Source: an uncultured Bacteroidales bacterium | GTDB lineage: Bacteria > Bacteroidota > Bacteroidia > Bacteroidales > Bacteroidaceae | Direction of reading: 5' to 3' | Length of the DNA stretch: 64,000 bases | Assembly (NCBI GenBank): GCA_902760345.1 | Contig: CACWFY010000016.1 | Coordinates: 1 to 64,000 of the forward strand | Part shown: positions 22,528-32,654 of the stretch, in pieces | Numbering within the stretch: position 1 is the first letter of the stretch | Layout of the letters: every line of letters starts with the position of its first letter | Notes under the pieces: model-generated | What the model was told of the DNA's origin: nothing | Databases searched by the model: none | What the model saw: only the letters and a program-made list of their open reading frames with translations | Translations under genes and position numbers: made by a program

Positions 22528-25074
22528 ATGAAAAAGCTGCTGTCGTTGCCGCCAAATCTGGTGGACTGCTTTCACGAAGTGACAGAATTGTCGCGTGATG
22601 AGTATTTTTGTACCTGCGATCCTATTGGACACCGCCTAGGGTCGGGTGGAGGAACCACCTGGCTGTTGCAACAGGCTCAAGACTGGCTGAAAGGTGAGCG
22701 AAGCATTGTGCTGCATGCTGGCGGACAGAGTAAGCGACTGCCTGCCTACGCTGTCAGTGGTAAGGTGCTGACGCCTATTCCTGTGTTCCGCTGGGAACGT
22801 GGCCAGCGCTTGTCGCAGACCCTGCTGGATTTGCAGTTGCCACTCTATGAGCGAATGATGGCACAAGCCCCTGAACGGCTTCGTACGATGATTGTCAGTG
22901 GCGACGTGTATATCCGTGCTGCCGAGCGTATTGGCCGCATTCCCGATGCCGACGTGGTGTGCTATGGTCTGTGGCTTGATGCGTCTATTGCCAAAAATCA
23001 TGGTGTCTTTGTCAGTGACCGCCAAACCCCTGGCGTGTTGAAGCAGATGGTGCAGAAACCCAGCGTAGAACGGTTAGCGGCACTGTTGAAGGATCACTTC
23101 TATCTGACGGATATCGGCATCTGGCTGCTCAGCGACAAAGCTATCGAGCTATTGAAGAAACGTTCACAGAACGCTGATGGTACGCTCAAAGAGTACGATT
23201 TGTACTCTGAGTTTGGTTGTGCGTTGGGTACTGACCCAACCGTTGCCGATGAGGAACTGAGCCAGTTATCTGTAGCTATAGTGCCCCTACCGGGTGGTGA
23301 GTTCTACCATTTCGGTACGTCGGGCGAGATGATTTCATCGACGGTTGCTATCCAGAATATCGTCAACGACCAGCGCGACATCATGCATAACGACCGAAAG
23401 CCACATCCGAGCATCTTTGTGCAGAACGCCTTGGTGGATTATTCATTTACTGAGCAGAACTATAATATTTGGATAGAGAACAGTCATGTCGGCCCCAAAT
23501 GGACGCTGACACACGACCATGTGATTACTGGTGTGCCTGAGAATGACTGGGAGATTACCCTACAGCCTAGCGAGTGTATCGATGTGGTGCCTGTAGGCGA
23601 CAGCGACTATGAGGTGCGCCGCTACCGAATTGATGAGGCTGTGAACAGCAATGAGGTTGCTGAACGGGCTAATCTGCGCCGGCTGTTTGCCCAGCGTCGT
23701 GACTTCCGTAAACGGAATTGGCCGGCATTGGCCAAGAACTGGCAGCACAGCGTATTCTATCAGCTCGACCTGGATGATGCTGCCCGCGAGTTTCAAGAGC
23801 TGCAGCTGCCTATGCCTGAACCTATTGGCGATGCAGCACCCATGATGACACGCATCCATGATGCAATGTTCCGAGGAGATAGCCAACAGGCTTTCTCGCT
23901 GTTGCGCAACGGACTGACGACCAGTGCGCTGGCCGAGAAACAGACGCCGAGATTGTCTGTGTATCCTGACCAGATTGTGTGGGGACGATCCCCAGTACGT
24001 ATTGACCTGGCTGGTGGATGGACGGACACACCGCCCTATTGTTTGATGGAAGGCGGCTCGGTGGTGAATATTGCCATTGAACTGAATGGACAGCCGCCTT
24101 TGCAGGCCTATGTCAAACCTTGTAAGGAACCGCATATTGTGTTGAGGAGCATCGACCTGGGGGCGATGGAGTGCATAGAAACCTATGAACAACTGGCAGC
24201 ATATAATAAGGTGGGCTCACCTTTCTCCATCCCGAAGGCTGCATTGGTGCTGGCGGGTTTTCAGCCGGGATTCTCGCAGGAACACTATCCGTCGCTGAAA
24301 GCACAGTTAGAAGCCTTTGGCTGTGGTATAGAACTGACGCTGTTGTCGGCCGTTCCTGCTGGTAGTGGTCTGGGTACCAGCAGTATTTTGGCTTCGACGG
24401 TGCTTGGAGCTGTCAGCGACTTCTGTTCACTGGCATGGGGTAAGAACGAGATAGGCCGTCGTACGTTGGTGCTTGAACAGCTGTTGACTACCGGTGGCGG
24501 CTGGCAGGATCAGTTTGGCGGAGTGTTAGGAGGTGTGAAACTCCTACAGACGCAGCGTGGCTTTGACCAGGATCTGCTGGTACGCTGGCTACCCGACAAC
24601 TTGTTTACGCAACCAGAATATGCCCAGTGTCATCTTTTATATTATACTGGCATCACGCGTACTGCCAAGACGATTCTAGCAGAGATAGTGCGCCGTATGT
24701 TCTTGAATCACGGCGGTGAACTACAGCAGTTGCGGGCCATGAAAGCCCATGCTGCCGATATGTATGAGGCCATCCAGCGACAGGACTATGCTACCTACGG
24801 ACAACTGGTGCGTAAGACTTGGCAACAGAACCAACTCATTGACAGTGGTACGAACCCTGATGGTGTGCGCCGCATCACCGAATTGATTGATGACCTCTGT
24901 CTGGGCTACAAACTTCCGGGAGCTGGAGGTGGCGGTTTCCTTTACATGGTGGCTAAGGATCCTGAGGCTGCTGCCCGCATCAAGCAGATCATCAATACCG
25001 CCCAGCTTAATCCAAATGCCCGTTTCGTGGACATGACGTTGTCGAAACAGGGCTTGCAGATCAGTCGCAGCTAA
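22528..25074 (+). CDS. fkp: Bifunctional fucokinase/L-fucose-1-P guanylyltransferase
   Basis: Fkp converts L-fucose to fucose-1-phosphate and then GDP-L-fucose, feeding fucosylation of capsules and surface glycoproteins. Residues 1 to about 440 are the guanylyltransferase (LHAGGQSKRLPAYAVSGKVL near residue 60). Residues about 480-848 are a GHMP kinase: RIDLAGGWTDTPPY, then VPAGSGLGTSSILASTVLGA, and a C-terminal LPGAGGGGFLYMV. At 848 aa it is about 100 residues shorter than the B. fragilis enzyme as I recall it, with both domains present. The GSCFA gene converges on it with a 14-bp overlap. Confidence 0.95.
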   Translation: MKKLLSLPPNLVDCFHEVTELSRDEYFCTCDPIGHRLGSGGGTTWLLQQAQDWLKGERSIVLHAGGQSKRLPAYAVSGKVLTPIPVFRWERGQRLSQTLLDLQLPLYERMMAQAPERLRTMIVSGDVYIRAAERIGRIPDADVVCYGLWLDASIAKNHGVFVSDRQTPGVLKQMVQKPSVERLAALLKDHFYLTDIGIWLLSDKAIELLKKRSQNADGTLKEYDLYSEFGCALGTDPTVADEELSQLSVAIVPLPGGEFYHFGTSGEMISSTVAIQNIVNDQRDIMHNDRKPHPSIFVQNALVDYSFTEQNYNIWIENSHVGPKWTLTHDHVITGVPENDWEITLQPSECIDVVPVGDSDYEVRRYRIDEAVNSNEVAERANLRRLFAQRRDFRKRNWPALAKNWQHSVFYQLDLDDAAREFQELQLPMPEPIGDAAPMMTRIHDAMFRGDSQQAFSLLRNGLTTSALAEKQTPRLSVYPDQIVWGRSPVRIDLAGGWTDTPPYCLMEGGSVVNIAIELNGQPPLQAYVKPCKEPHIVLRSIDLGAMECIETYEQLAAYNKVGSPFSIPKAALVLAGFQPGFSQEHYPSLKAQLEAFGCGIELTLLSAVPAGSGLGTSSILASTVLGAVSDFCSLAWGKNEIGRRTLVLEQLLTTGGGWQDQFGGVLGGVKLLQTQRGFDQDLLVRWLPDNLFTQPEYAQCHLLYYTGITRTAKTILAEIVRRMFLNHGGELQQLRAMKAHAADMYEAIQRQDYATYGQLVRKTWQQNQLIDSGTNPDGVRRITELIDDLCLGYKLPGAGGGGFLYMVAKDPEAAARIKQIINTAQLNPNARFVDMTLSKQGLQISRS

Positions 25075-25885
25075 AGGCTGGGTATTTCTTTCGGAATGCC
25101 GTGAGGCGTTCCTGTGTCTTTTCCAAAAACTGCTGGTATTCCTCCGATTCAGGATGGAAAGGACGGTGTTGTAGGGCTTCTCGGATAGGACGCCACTCGT
25201 CCATGAACATCTTTGCCTCGTGGCTGAAACACCATGTAACGAGCTGTTCCCAAATGTACTCTACAGCCTGTTCTGAGGGGTGTAGCATGTCGGCAGCATA
25301 GAATCGATAATCGCGCAACTCATCCATTAGAATTTCGTAGACGGGAAAGTAATGAAGATGTCTGATGCCTGATGTCTGATATATGAGTTGTTCGATGGCG
25401 AATAATAATGTTGCCTTCGACAATTGGCTCTCGTGATAGCCGTATTTGCGATAGCGAATGGGACTTACCGTCATCACTATCTGTACCTTTGGTTGGTGTG
25501 CTCTCAGCAACTCAACGGCCTTGTTAAGATATTCGGTACATTCGTCAATAGTCAGTTCTTCCTCTTGAAATAAGGCGGAAGGGCGTTTCTCACAGTTGTC
25601 CACAATCTCTCCGGTTTCCTTTAGCCGATACACATGATTGGTGCCAAGCGTCAGGAATACGACACGTGGTAAACGCCGTCCTTCGTCTATGAGTCGCCCT
25701 AAGGTATGCAGAATACTCGCAGGGTTGTACATTGTGCCATAGGGATTCACCATTGTAGGGTAGCCATTGTCCTTGAACCGTTGTCCCATCTCACCGGCAA
25801 AGCACGACCCCACCAGCAGTACTTCTTCGCAGGCTCCTATCTGGAATCCCGCCTTCCCTATCTCTACTTTAGTCCTAAACTCCAT
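25061..25885 (-). CDS. GSCFA-family protein
   Basis: This 274-aa protein is named after its motif, seen here as LLVGSCFAGEMGQRFKDNGY near residue 25. It continues with NPYGTMYNPASILHTL and VVFLTLGTNHVYRL, a pattern like SGNH/GDSL hydrolases. The C-terminal YFPVYEILMDELRDYRFYAADMLHPSEQAVEYIW supplies the DxxHP catalytic pair. GSCFA proteins are presumed acyl-esterases or transferases; substrate unknown. A heptanucleotide repeat (ATCAGAC)n, read on the coding strand, inserts QTSGIRH near residue 170. It sits tail to tail with fkp. Confidence 0.85.
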   Translation of the reverse strand: MEFRTKVEIGKAGFQIGACEEVLLVGSCFAGEMGQRFKDNGYPTMVNPYGTMYNPASILHTLGRLIDEGRRLPRVVFLTLGTNHVYRLKETGEIVDNCEKRPSALFQEEELTIDECTEYLNKAVELLRAHQPKVQIVMTVSPIRYRKYGYHESQLSKATLLFAIEQLIYQTSGIRHLHYFPVYEILMDELRDYRFYAADMLHPSEQAVEYIWEQLVTWCFSHEAKMFMDEWRPIREALQHRPFHPESEEYQQFLEKTQERLTAFRKKYPAFSCD

Positions 25886-25894
25886 GTCTTTGTG

Positions 25895-27424
25895 CTATAC
25901 CTTATACCCCATTACCGTCTTGACTACCCACATGACGATGGGGACTGTGATGGCTAAAATGCCAATGATATCAATGATAATGCCAGATTTCATCATCTTC
26001 GTAATAGGTACCATCCCCGAGGCATAGACAATGGCGTTGGGTGGGGTGGACACTGGCATCATAAAGCCCAGCGATGATGACAGGGCGATACCTACGGCCA
26101 CAGGTATGGGGCTGAACCCCATCGAGACAGCTGTGCTGATAGCAATGGAGCCCATCAGGTTGATGGCTGCCGTATGCGAGGTAAACTCTGCCAATATCAG
26201 GGTGATGATACAGAAGATACTCACAAAGAACCATTCGGAGGGTGTGCTACCCAGTAATTCCTTGATGCCACCGCCTACCCAATCGGACAGACCGGTGGTG
26301 TAGATGAGGTTGCCCAGCGCTAGTCCACCGCCAAAGAGTATCAGCGTACTCCAGTCAATACCTTCCAGTCCTTCTTTCCACGTCATCGTCATCTCGCCTT
26401 TCTTGCTGTTGGCAGGAAGGAAGAATAGCAATAGTGCGCCAATCATGGCGGCAAGTCCTTCGGGTACGTGGCTGTCATAAAGCTTGATAATGTCCGACTG
26501 AGGGCCATAGATAAGACTCAATATGCTGGGTAGTATCCATAGCACGATGGCGACGCAGAAAGCCAGTATGGTATTTTTCTGTGCACGTGTCCATCGGCCT
26601 AGTGATTGTGCTCTCTGGCGTATCATCTCTTGTGCTCCCTCGATGTGCGATACATCGGCGGGGAACATCCATATCAGCACCAGGTAAGCAACCACAAAAT
26701 AGATAACCATTGCCAATATACCCCATGTCATCCAGTCAAAGAATGATATTGACGGGTCATTAGGTGCCAGCTGCTCAAGGAATCCCATCATCATCAAGTT
26801 GGGTGGTGTGCCGATAGGGGTCATTACACCACCAATAGAACAGGCATAGGCCGTCATAAGCATCAGGCCTGTAGCGTATTTATAGTTTTTTAGGTCGATG
26901 TTTTTACCGTTTTGTGCCATCATTTCGCGTATGGTCTCTAAAAGTCCCAATGATATGGGGAACATCATGGCACATGTAGCTGTATTACTTACCCATCCTG
27001 AGCAAATGATACATACTAGTCCGATGGCAAGGAAGATTCGACGCGGAGAATCTCCCACCCACCGCATTGACATGATGCCATAGGCAATGCGCTTGTCCAA
27101 ACCATTAACCATCATTGCCTTAGCTAGCAGGAAACCACCCATAAACAGGAATATCATTGGGTTAGCAAAGTTGGCAAAGGCATCACCCATCTTGGCTACA
27201 CCCAGCAATACACAGAGTGTTGGTCCCAACAGCGATGTTACGGCAATAGGAACAGGCTCCGTAATCCACCAGATGGCAACCAAGGCCATGATGGCGAGCA
27301 GGTGATGGGCCTCGCTGTTGATTCCTTCTATGGGTAGCAACCATAGCATGATGGCGCACAGAGGTCCCAGGATGGCACCTGCGATGTGTCGCTTCTGGTC
27401 GAATGAGTGATTCTCTTGTTTCAT
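25895..27424 (-). CDS. SLC13/DASS-family sodium:anion (dicarboxylate/sulfate) symporter
   Basis: I chose the ATG at 27424 (MKQENHSFDQKRHIAGAILG), which lies just inside the promoter (TATCTTTG, minus strand 27449-27456), giving 509 aa. Longer frames upstream would cross the promoter. The two DASS substrate/sodium-binding hairpins are clear: MTPIGTPPNLMMMGF near residue 215 and MMPVSTPPNAIVYASG near residue 460. There are about 12 membrane segments. Substrates of the family are succinate, malate, citrate or sulfate; the SNT-like pairs are replaced by TPPN/TPPNA here, so specificity is uncertain. It is divergent from murF-alr. Confidence 0.88.
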   Translation of the reverse strand: MKQENHSFDQKRHIAGAILGPLCAIMLWLLPIEGINSEAHHLLAIMALVAIWWITEPVPIAVTSLLGPTLCVLLGVAKMGDAFANFANPMIFLFMGGFLLAKAMMVNGLDKRIAYGIMSMRWVGDSPRRIFLAIGLVCIICSGWVSNTATCAMMFPISLGLLETIREMMAQNGKNIDLKNYKYATGLMLMTAYACSIGGVMTPIGTPPNLMMMGFLEQLAPNDPSISFFDWMTWGILAMVIYFVVAYLVLIWMFPADVSHIEGAQEMIRQRAQSLGRWTRAQKNTILAFCVAIVLWILPSILSLIYGPQSDIIKLYDSHVPEGLAAMIGALLLFFLPANSKKGEMTMTWKEGLEGIDWSTLILFGGGLALGNLIYTTGLSDWVGGGIKELLGSTPSEWFFVSIFCIITLILAEFTSHTAAINLMGSIAISTAVSMGFSPIPVAVGIALSSSLGFMMPVSTPPNAIVYASGMVPITKMMKSGIIIDIIGILAITVPIVMWVVKTVMGYKV

Positions 27425-27547
27425 CTGATTAAAGCGTTTTGACGAGTGCAAAGATAATGAAAAGCTGGAAGAAGACAAAATAAACTGTCGAAATATTTGG
27501 TACATCGCTAAAAAATGGTTACCTTCGCAGGATAAAAACATGTATAC

Positions 27548-30064
27548 ATGATGAACTATCCGATAGAGAAGATGACGACGCTCATTGGAGCGCGCCGCAT
27601 CGGCACGGCTGATGCGCAGATAGGGTGGCTGCTGACTGACAGTCGCTCGTTGTGTTTCCCAGAGGAAACGTTGTTTTTCGCCCTGAAGACCGCTCGCAAC
27701 GACGGTCACCGCTATATAGAAGACTTGTATCGCCGTGGGGTCAGGAACTTTGTGGTAGAAGCTAACGCCCTTACCTCTCATCTCTCTCCTCTCACCACTT
27801 ATTCCGACGCTAACTACCTTGTTGTTCCTTCGCCGCAGGCAGCCCTGCAAAGGTTGGCCGAACGCCACCGTGACGAGTTTAATATCCCTATTGTGGGAAT
27901 TACGGGGTCGAACGGAAAAACCATGGTAAAAGAGTGGCTATACCAGTTGCTGTCGCCGTCATTGACGGTTACGCGGTCTCCCAAGAGCTATAATTCGCAA
28001 ATTGGTGTGCCACTCAGTATTTGGTTGTTGAATGAACAGACGCAGGTGGGACTTTTTGAGGCAGGCATCAGCCAGCCAGACGAGATGGCTGCCCTCTGCG
28101 ATATTATACAGCCTACGCTTGGTGTGCTGACATCATTAGGTGCTGCCCATCAGGAAAATTTCCGGTCGATGGAAGAGAAATGTATGGAGAAGTTGCGATT
28201 GTTTGCCGATGCCCGTCAGTTGGTGTATAACAGCGACGATGATGTCATTAGCCGTTGCATCCGCCGTTGCGGATATCGGGGTGAGAAGATAGGATGGAGT
28301 CGTGAGATCAGTTCTGCACCGTTGTATATTGAGTCTGTAACCAGCAAACAGAGTCAGACGCTTGTCTGTTATGTGTATAAAGGGACACGTGGCAGCTACG
28401 AATTGCCCTTCTGCGACGAGGCCTCGCTGCAGTGCTCATTTGCCTGTGTAGCCACCGCTCTTGCCCTTGGCCTGTCTACTGAACAGCTGTCTGAGCGCAT
28501 GCCGTTGCTGGAACCTGTGGCTATGCGTCTTGAGGTAAAAGAGGGCCGCCATGGCTGTCAGCTGATCAACGACTCGTATAATAGTGACATCAATGCGTTG
28601 GACATCGCCCTTGACTTCATGGCGCGCCGCGAGTCCAAGAGTCGTCGTAGTCTGATACTCAGTGACATCGCCCAAAGCGGAAGGAACGCAGAAGAATTGT
28701 ATCGTGAAGTGAATGGACTGTGTGTCAAGCGTGGCGTTAGCCGTTTGATAGGCATCGGTCCGGATATCTCTGCCTCGGCAGCAGCCTTTACGATAGAGGA
28801 GAAGGCGTTCTTTCCTACTACTGAGGCATTTCTGCAGAGTGATATGATTCGTTCCCTGCATGACGAACTGGTACTTATCAAGGGAGCTCGTTCTTTTGGG
28901 TTTGACCGTATCACCGAGCGTTTGGAACAGAAGGTCCACGAGACAATATTGGAAGTCGACCTGAATGCGATTGTCAGTAATCTGAACTACTATCGGTCCT
29001 TCCTCAACCCTGAAACGAAACTCGTTTGTATGGTAAAGGCTGATGCTTATGGCGCAGGTGCCGTGGAGGTAGCAAAGACACTTCAGGATCACCGTGTCGA
29101 CTATCTTGCTGTAGCCGTGGCCGATGAGGGCGTGACATTGCGCAAGGCAGGCATTACGGCCAATATTATGATTATGAATCCTGAGATGACTGCCTTCAAA
29201 ACGATGTTTGACTACGACCTGGAGCCGGAGGTCTATTCGTTCCGTCTGATGGATGCTCTGATACGCGCTGCTGAAAAGCAGGGAATTACTGGTTGGCCTG
29301 TGCACATCAAACTCGATACGGGCATGCACCGCTTGGGTTTCGATCCAGAAAAAGATCTCGACGAGGTCATCAACCGTCTGAAGCATCAGAACGCCATCAT
29401 CCCACGGTCGGTGTTCAGCCACTTTGTGGGTTCTGATAGCGACGATTTTGATGGCTTTTCAGCCATGCAGTTTGAACGTTTTGACAAAGGTAGCCGTCGT
29501 TTACAGGCCGCCTTCAGTCATAGAATACTGCGTCACATGGATAACTCTGCCGCTATCGAGCACTTCCCTGAGCGTCAGCTTGACATGTGCCGCCTGGGAT
29601 TGGGACTTTATGGCGTTGACCCGCGCGACAATGCAGCGCCACACTCTGACCGTCGGTCAGAGAACCGCATGCTGTCTACCGTCTCCACGCTGAAGACCAC
29701 TATTCTGCAGTTGCGTCATGTGCCCAAAGACGAGACGGTAGGCTACAGTCGTAAAGGCGTGCTGCAGCGTGACAGCGTGATAGCTGCTATCCCTATTGGC
29801 TATGCCGACGGTCTGAACCGTCATTTAGGACGTGGTGCCTGCTATTGTCTGGTAAATGGGCAGAAGGCTCCCTACGTAGGTAATATCTGCATGGATGTCG
29901 CCATGATTGACGTAACCGACATTCCATGTCAGGAAGGTGACAGCGTTGAAATCTTTGGAACCCATCTGCCCGTAACGGTATTGTCCGACGTGTTGGATAC
30001 GATACCTTATGAGGTGTTGACAGGCATCAGCGGACGTGTGAAGAAGGTATATTTTCAGGATTAG
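27548..30064 (+). CDS. Bifunctional MurF ligase-alanine racemase
   Basis: This 838-aa fusion is typical of Bacteroidetes. Residues 1 to about 450 are MurF, adding D-Ala-D-Ala to UDP-MurNAc-tripeptide: P-loop VGITGSNGKTMVKEW near residue 117 and LINDSYNSDINAL near residue 338. Residues about 465-838 are the PLP-dependent alanine racemase: MVKADAYGAGAVEVAK near residue 493 holds the PLP Lys, and GYSRKGVLQ and GNICMDVAMIDVTD follow. The fusion couples production and use of D-Ala. The DNA at 27771-27798 is a heptamer repeat coding LTSHLSPLTT in a MurF loop. Start is 27548 or 27551; a TACCTTCG near-consensus box lies at 27520-27527. Confidence 0.95.
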   Translation: MMNYPIEKMTTLIGARRIGTADAQIGWLLTDSRSLCFPEETLFFALKTARNDGHRYIEDLYRRGVRNFVVEANALTSHLSPLTTYSDANYLVVPSPQAALQRLAERHRDEFNIPIVGITGSNGKTMVKEWLYQLLSPSLTVTRSPKSYNSQIGVPLSIWLLNEQTQVGLFEAGISQPDEMAALCDIIQPTLGVLTSLGAAHQENFRSMEEKCMEKLRLFADARQLVYNSDDDVISRCIRRCGYRGEKIGWSREISSAPLYIESVTSKQSQTLVCYVYKGTRGSYELPFCDEASLQCSFACVATALALGLSTEQLSERMPLLEPVAMRLEVKEGRHGCQLINDSYNSDINALDIALDFMARRESKSRRSLILSDIAQSGRNAEELYREVNGLCVKRGVSRLIGIGPDISASAAAFTIEEKAFFPTTEAFLQSDMIRSLHDELVLIKGARSFGFDRITERLEQKVHETILEVDLNAIVSNLNYYRSFLNPETKLVCMVKADAYGAGAVEVAKTLQDHRVDYLAVAVADEGVTLRKAGITANIMIMNPEMTAFKTMFDYDLEPEVYSFRLMDALIRAAEKQGITGWPVHIKLDTGMHRLGFDPEKDLDEVINRLKHQNAIIPRSVFSHFVGSDSDDFDGFSAMQFERFDKGSRRLQAAFSHRILRHMDNSAAIEHFPERQLDMCRLGLGLYGVDPRDNAAPHSDRRSENRMLSTVSTLKTTILQLRHVPKDETVGYSRKGVLQRDSVIAAIPIGYADGLNRHLGRGACYCLVNGQKAPYVGNICMDVAMIDVTDIPCQEGDSVEIFGTHLPVTVLSDVLDTIPYEVLTGISGRVKKVYFQD

Positions 30065-30121
30065 TAAACGTTTGCATGAAAATTTCTGCATAACCAATTC
30101 TACATTCTCAATTATTTTTTA

Positions 30122-30129
30122 TACCTTTG
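30122..30129 (+). promoter_or_regulatory. Predicted -7 box for the uronate operon
   Basis: TACCTTTG lies 41 nt upstream of the GatC-type gene. Degenerate heptamers (CAATTCT/ACATTCT) lie upstream at about 30095-30115. Confidence 0.6.
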
Positions 30130-30170
30130 CACGCAAACTACGCTAAAATAGAATATTAAACAAATCTTTC

Positions 30171-31610
30171 ATGGAGCAAGTATTCAGCTACATCATCCAG
30201 TTGGGAGCGTCGGTCATGATGCCGATACTCTTCACCATTATTGGCCTGTGCATAGGCATGAAGTTTGGCAAGTCGCTCAAGAGCGGACTCTATGTGGGTG
30301 TCGGTTTCGTGGGTCTCGGTATCGTTACCGCCCTGCTGACTACCAATTTTAATACGCCCCTTGATGCTGTCTCTAAGATTTTCAACCTTAATCTGGCAGT
30401 GTTTGATATGGGTTGGCCTGCAGCTGCTGCAGTGGCTTATAATACGGCGGTGGGTGCGCTGATTATCCCTGTCTGTTTGGGTGTCAACTTCCTGCTACTG
30501 ATTACGAAGTGCACACGTACAGTGAATATTGACTTGTGGAACTACTGGCATTTCGCCTTTATCGGTGCTGTGGCATATTTCGTAATGGACCAGAGTTTGC
30601 TGTGGGGCTATTTCGCTGCTATTAGCTGTTATATCGTGACACTGGTGATGGCTGACCTGACTGCTGACCGTTTCCAAGGCTATTATGAAAACATGGATGG
30701 TATCAGTATTCCGCAGCCTTTCTGTCAGAGTTTTACGGCGTTTGCCATTGCAATCAATTGGTTGCTCGACCGTATTCCGGGTTTCTCGAAATTAGATATC
30801 GATGCCGAGGGACTGAAAAAGAAGTTTGGCGTATTGGGTGAGCCACTTGTGCTGGGTGTCATTGTCGGTGCCCTGATTGGTGCTGCCGCTCATTTTGATC
30901 ACTTTACAGATTTCGCTGCCTATGCTGCAGGTTTTGACTCTACGTCGGATGCAGTGATGAGCATTGTGAAGTCGGTGCTCTTCCTGGGCGTGACGATGGG
31001 TGCTGTGATGGAACTGATTCCCCGTATCACCCGCTTGTTTATTGATGGCTTGATGCCTATCTCGGAAAAAACGCAGGAGGTAGTGAAGCGTAAGTTCAAG
31101 GGTAAGAAGGTGTACATTGGTATGTCGCCAGCCCTTGTAATCGGTCATCCCACAACACTGGTTGTTTCGCTGCTCCTTATCCCTGTGACTTTGGTTCTAG
31201 CTATTGCTTTGTCGAAGGCTGGCAATCAGTTCTTGCCATTGGCATCATTGGCAGGTATGTTCTATGTGTTTGTGATGGTGTTGCCTTATACCAAGGGTAA
31301 TGTGGTGAAGACATTCGTCATTGGTTTAGTGGCTGTGACTATCGGCCTTTACTTTGTAACTGATATGGCGCCTGCTTTCACAAATGCTGCAAATACAGTG
31401 TTTGAAGCAACTCAGGATAAGGCTGCCCAAATTCCCGAAGGATTCCAGGCTGGTGCTATGGACTTTGCCTCTTCGCTCTTTGGCTATGTAATCTATGCCT
31501 GTGTAAAATATCTCCAGTGGATAGGCATGGGCGTTATTTCGCTTGTTACCATTGGTATGGTAGCATGGAACCGTATGCGTATCGTTCGTGAGGAAAAGAA
31601 TAATAAATAA
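30171..31610 (+). CDS. GatC-type PTS IIC membrane transporter, orphan
   Basis: This 479-aa polytopic protein of the galactitol PTS IIC (GatC) family opens [25 protein letters not shown]. It has [19 protein letters not shown] near residue 90 and [22 protein letters not shown] near residue 316. In true PTS systems IIC works with IIA and IIB and a phosphate relay, but none of these is encoded in the window. Bacteroidales generally lack PTS enzyme I and HPr. It is followed after 10 nt by kduI and then a hexuronate MFS gene, so it probably moves a uronate or unsaturated uronate by a PTS-independent mechanism. That transport role is inference. Confidence 0.82.
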   Translation: MEQVFSYIIQLGASVMMPILFTIIGLCIGMKFGKSLKSGLYVGVGFVGLGIVTALLTTNFNTPLDAVSKIFNLNLAVFDMGWPAAAAVAYNTAVGALIIPVCLGVNFLLLITKCTRTVNIDLWNYWHFAFIGAVAYFVMDQSLLWGYFAAISCYIVTLVMADLTADRFQGYYENMDGISIPQPFCQSFTAFAIAINWLLDRIPGFSKLDIDAEGLKKKFGVLGEPLVLGVIVGALIGAAAHFDHFTDFAAYAAGFDSTSDAVMSIVKSVLFLGVTMGAVMELIPRITRLFIDGLMPISEKTQEVVKRKFKGKKVYIGMSPALVIGHPTTLVVSLLLIPVTLVLAIALSKAGNQFLPLASLAGMFYVFVMVLPYTKGNVVKTFVIGLVAVTIGLYFVTDMAPAFTNAANTVFEATQDKAAQIPEGFQAGAMDFASSLFGYVIYACVKYLQWIGMGVISLVTIGMVAWNRMRIVREEKNNK

Positions 31611-31620
31611 CACAAAAGAT

Positions 31621-32619
31621 ATGAAAAAGACTATTATTGCACTGGCTCTTGTGACTGCAGGGCTGAATGTTAACGCACAGGAAGCTGACCGATATGTAGG
31701 TTCGCAACACGTGAAGTTCCAGACGGCTTGTCATCCTGAGGATGTGAAGCATTACGACACGAAGATGCTTCGTGAGCGTTTTGTAATGGAAAAAGTGATG
31801 GAGGCAGACTCAATTCTGCTGACCTATAGTCACTACGACCGCTTCATCTTTGGTGGTGCTATGCCTGTGACGAAGACATTGAAACTGGAGAATTTCTGGG
31901 AACTGGGTCTTGATGTAGACAAGAACATCAAGGAGAAGTATTTCCTTTATAATCGTGAGATTGGTATTGTGAACTGCGGTGAGGGCGATGGTGTCGTTAT
32001 CGTGGATGGTAAGGAGTATGCCCTTTCTCCAAAGGAGGCCCTCTATGTGGGTCGTGGTCATATTGGAAAGGATAAGGATGTGAACAAAGAGGTGCTTTTC
32101 CGCTCGAAGGATGCGAAGAAGCCTGCCAAGTTCTACCTGAACTCAGCTACTGCTCATCAGCACTACAAGACACAGTGGATTACCCTTGATGGACGTAAGG
32201 GTTCTCTGAAGGCTGCCGTTTGGGGACCTGTTGGCTCGCTGGAGGAGTGCAATAACCGTACCGTTTATAAACTCATCGTCAATGACGTACTCGAAGAGGG
32301 TCCCTGTCAGTTGCAGCTCGGTCTGACCCAGTTGAACCCAGGTGCCGCTTGGAACACGATGCCTCCTCATACTCACGGTCGCCGTATCGAGGCCTACTAT
32401 TACTTCAACCTGCCTCAGGAGCAGACCATTGCTCATGTCATGGGACAGCCAGAGGAAAGCCGCGTAGTATGGCTCCACAATGATCAGGCTATTATGAGTC
32501 CTGAGTGGAGTATGCATGCTGCCGCAGGAACCTATTACTATACCTTTATCTGGGGTATGGCAGGCGAGAACCTGTATTATAACGACAAGGATAATATTCC
32601 CGTCATTGATATCCGATAA
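31621..32619 (+). CDS. kduI: 4-deoxy-L-threo-5-hexosulose-uronate ketol-isomerase with an N-terminal signal peptide
   Basis: KduI isomerises 5-keto-4-deoxyuronate to 2,5-diketo-3-deoxygluconate in pectin, alginate or glycosaminoglycan breakdown. The 332-aa product has the family core: [39 protein letters not shown] and the metal-binding [18 protein letters not shown] near residue 257, then [20 protein letters not shown]. Unusually, it starts with a Sec-type signal [20 protein letters not shown], so export to the periplasm is predicted; the usual enzyme is cytoplasmic and about 280 aa. It lies between a GatC-type carrier and a hexuronate MFS, fitting uronate catabolism. Confidence 0.9.
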   Translation: MKKTIIALALVTAGLNVNAQEADRYVGSQHVKFQTACHPEDVKHYDTKMLRERFVMEKVMEADSILLTYSHYDRFIFGGAMPVTKTLKLENFWELGLDVDKNIKEKYFLYNREIGIVNCGEGDGVVIVDGKEYALSPKEALYVGRGHIGKDKDVNKEVLFRSKDAKKPAKFYLNSATAHQHYKTQWITLDGRKGSLKAAVWGPVGSLEECNNRTVYKLIVNDVLEEGPCQLQLGLTQLNPGAAWNTMPPHTHGRRIEAYYYFNLPQEQTIAHVMGQPEESRVVWLHNDQAIMSPEWSMHAAAGTYYYTFIWGMAGENLYYNDKDNIPVIDIR

Positions 32620-32654
32620 AGTAACTTAATACAAAAACTCAATACTAAAACAAG

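Noticed and set aside
25895-27868. 657-codon version of the SLC13 transporter
   Set aside because: The extra N-terminal part reads through the promoter region and into divergent murF; the ATG at 27424 gives a normal family start.
28436-29422. 328-codon minus-strand frame opposite murF-alr
   Set aside because: Antisense shadow of a conserved essential gene; no recognisable domain.
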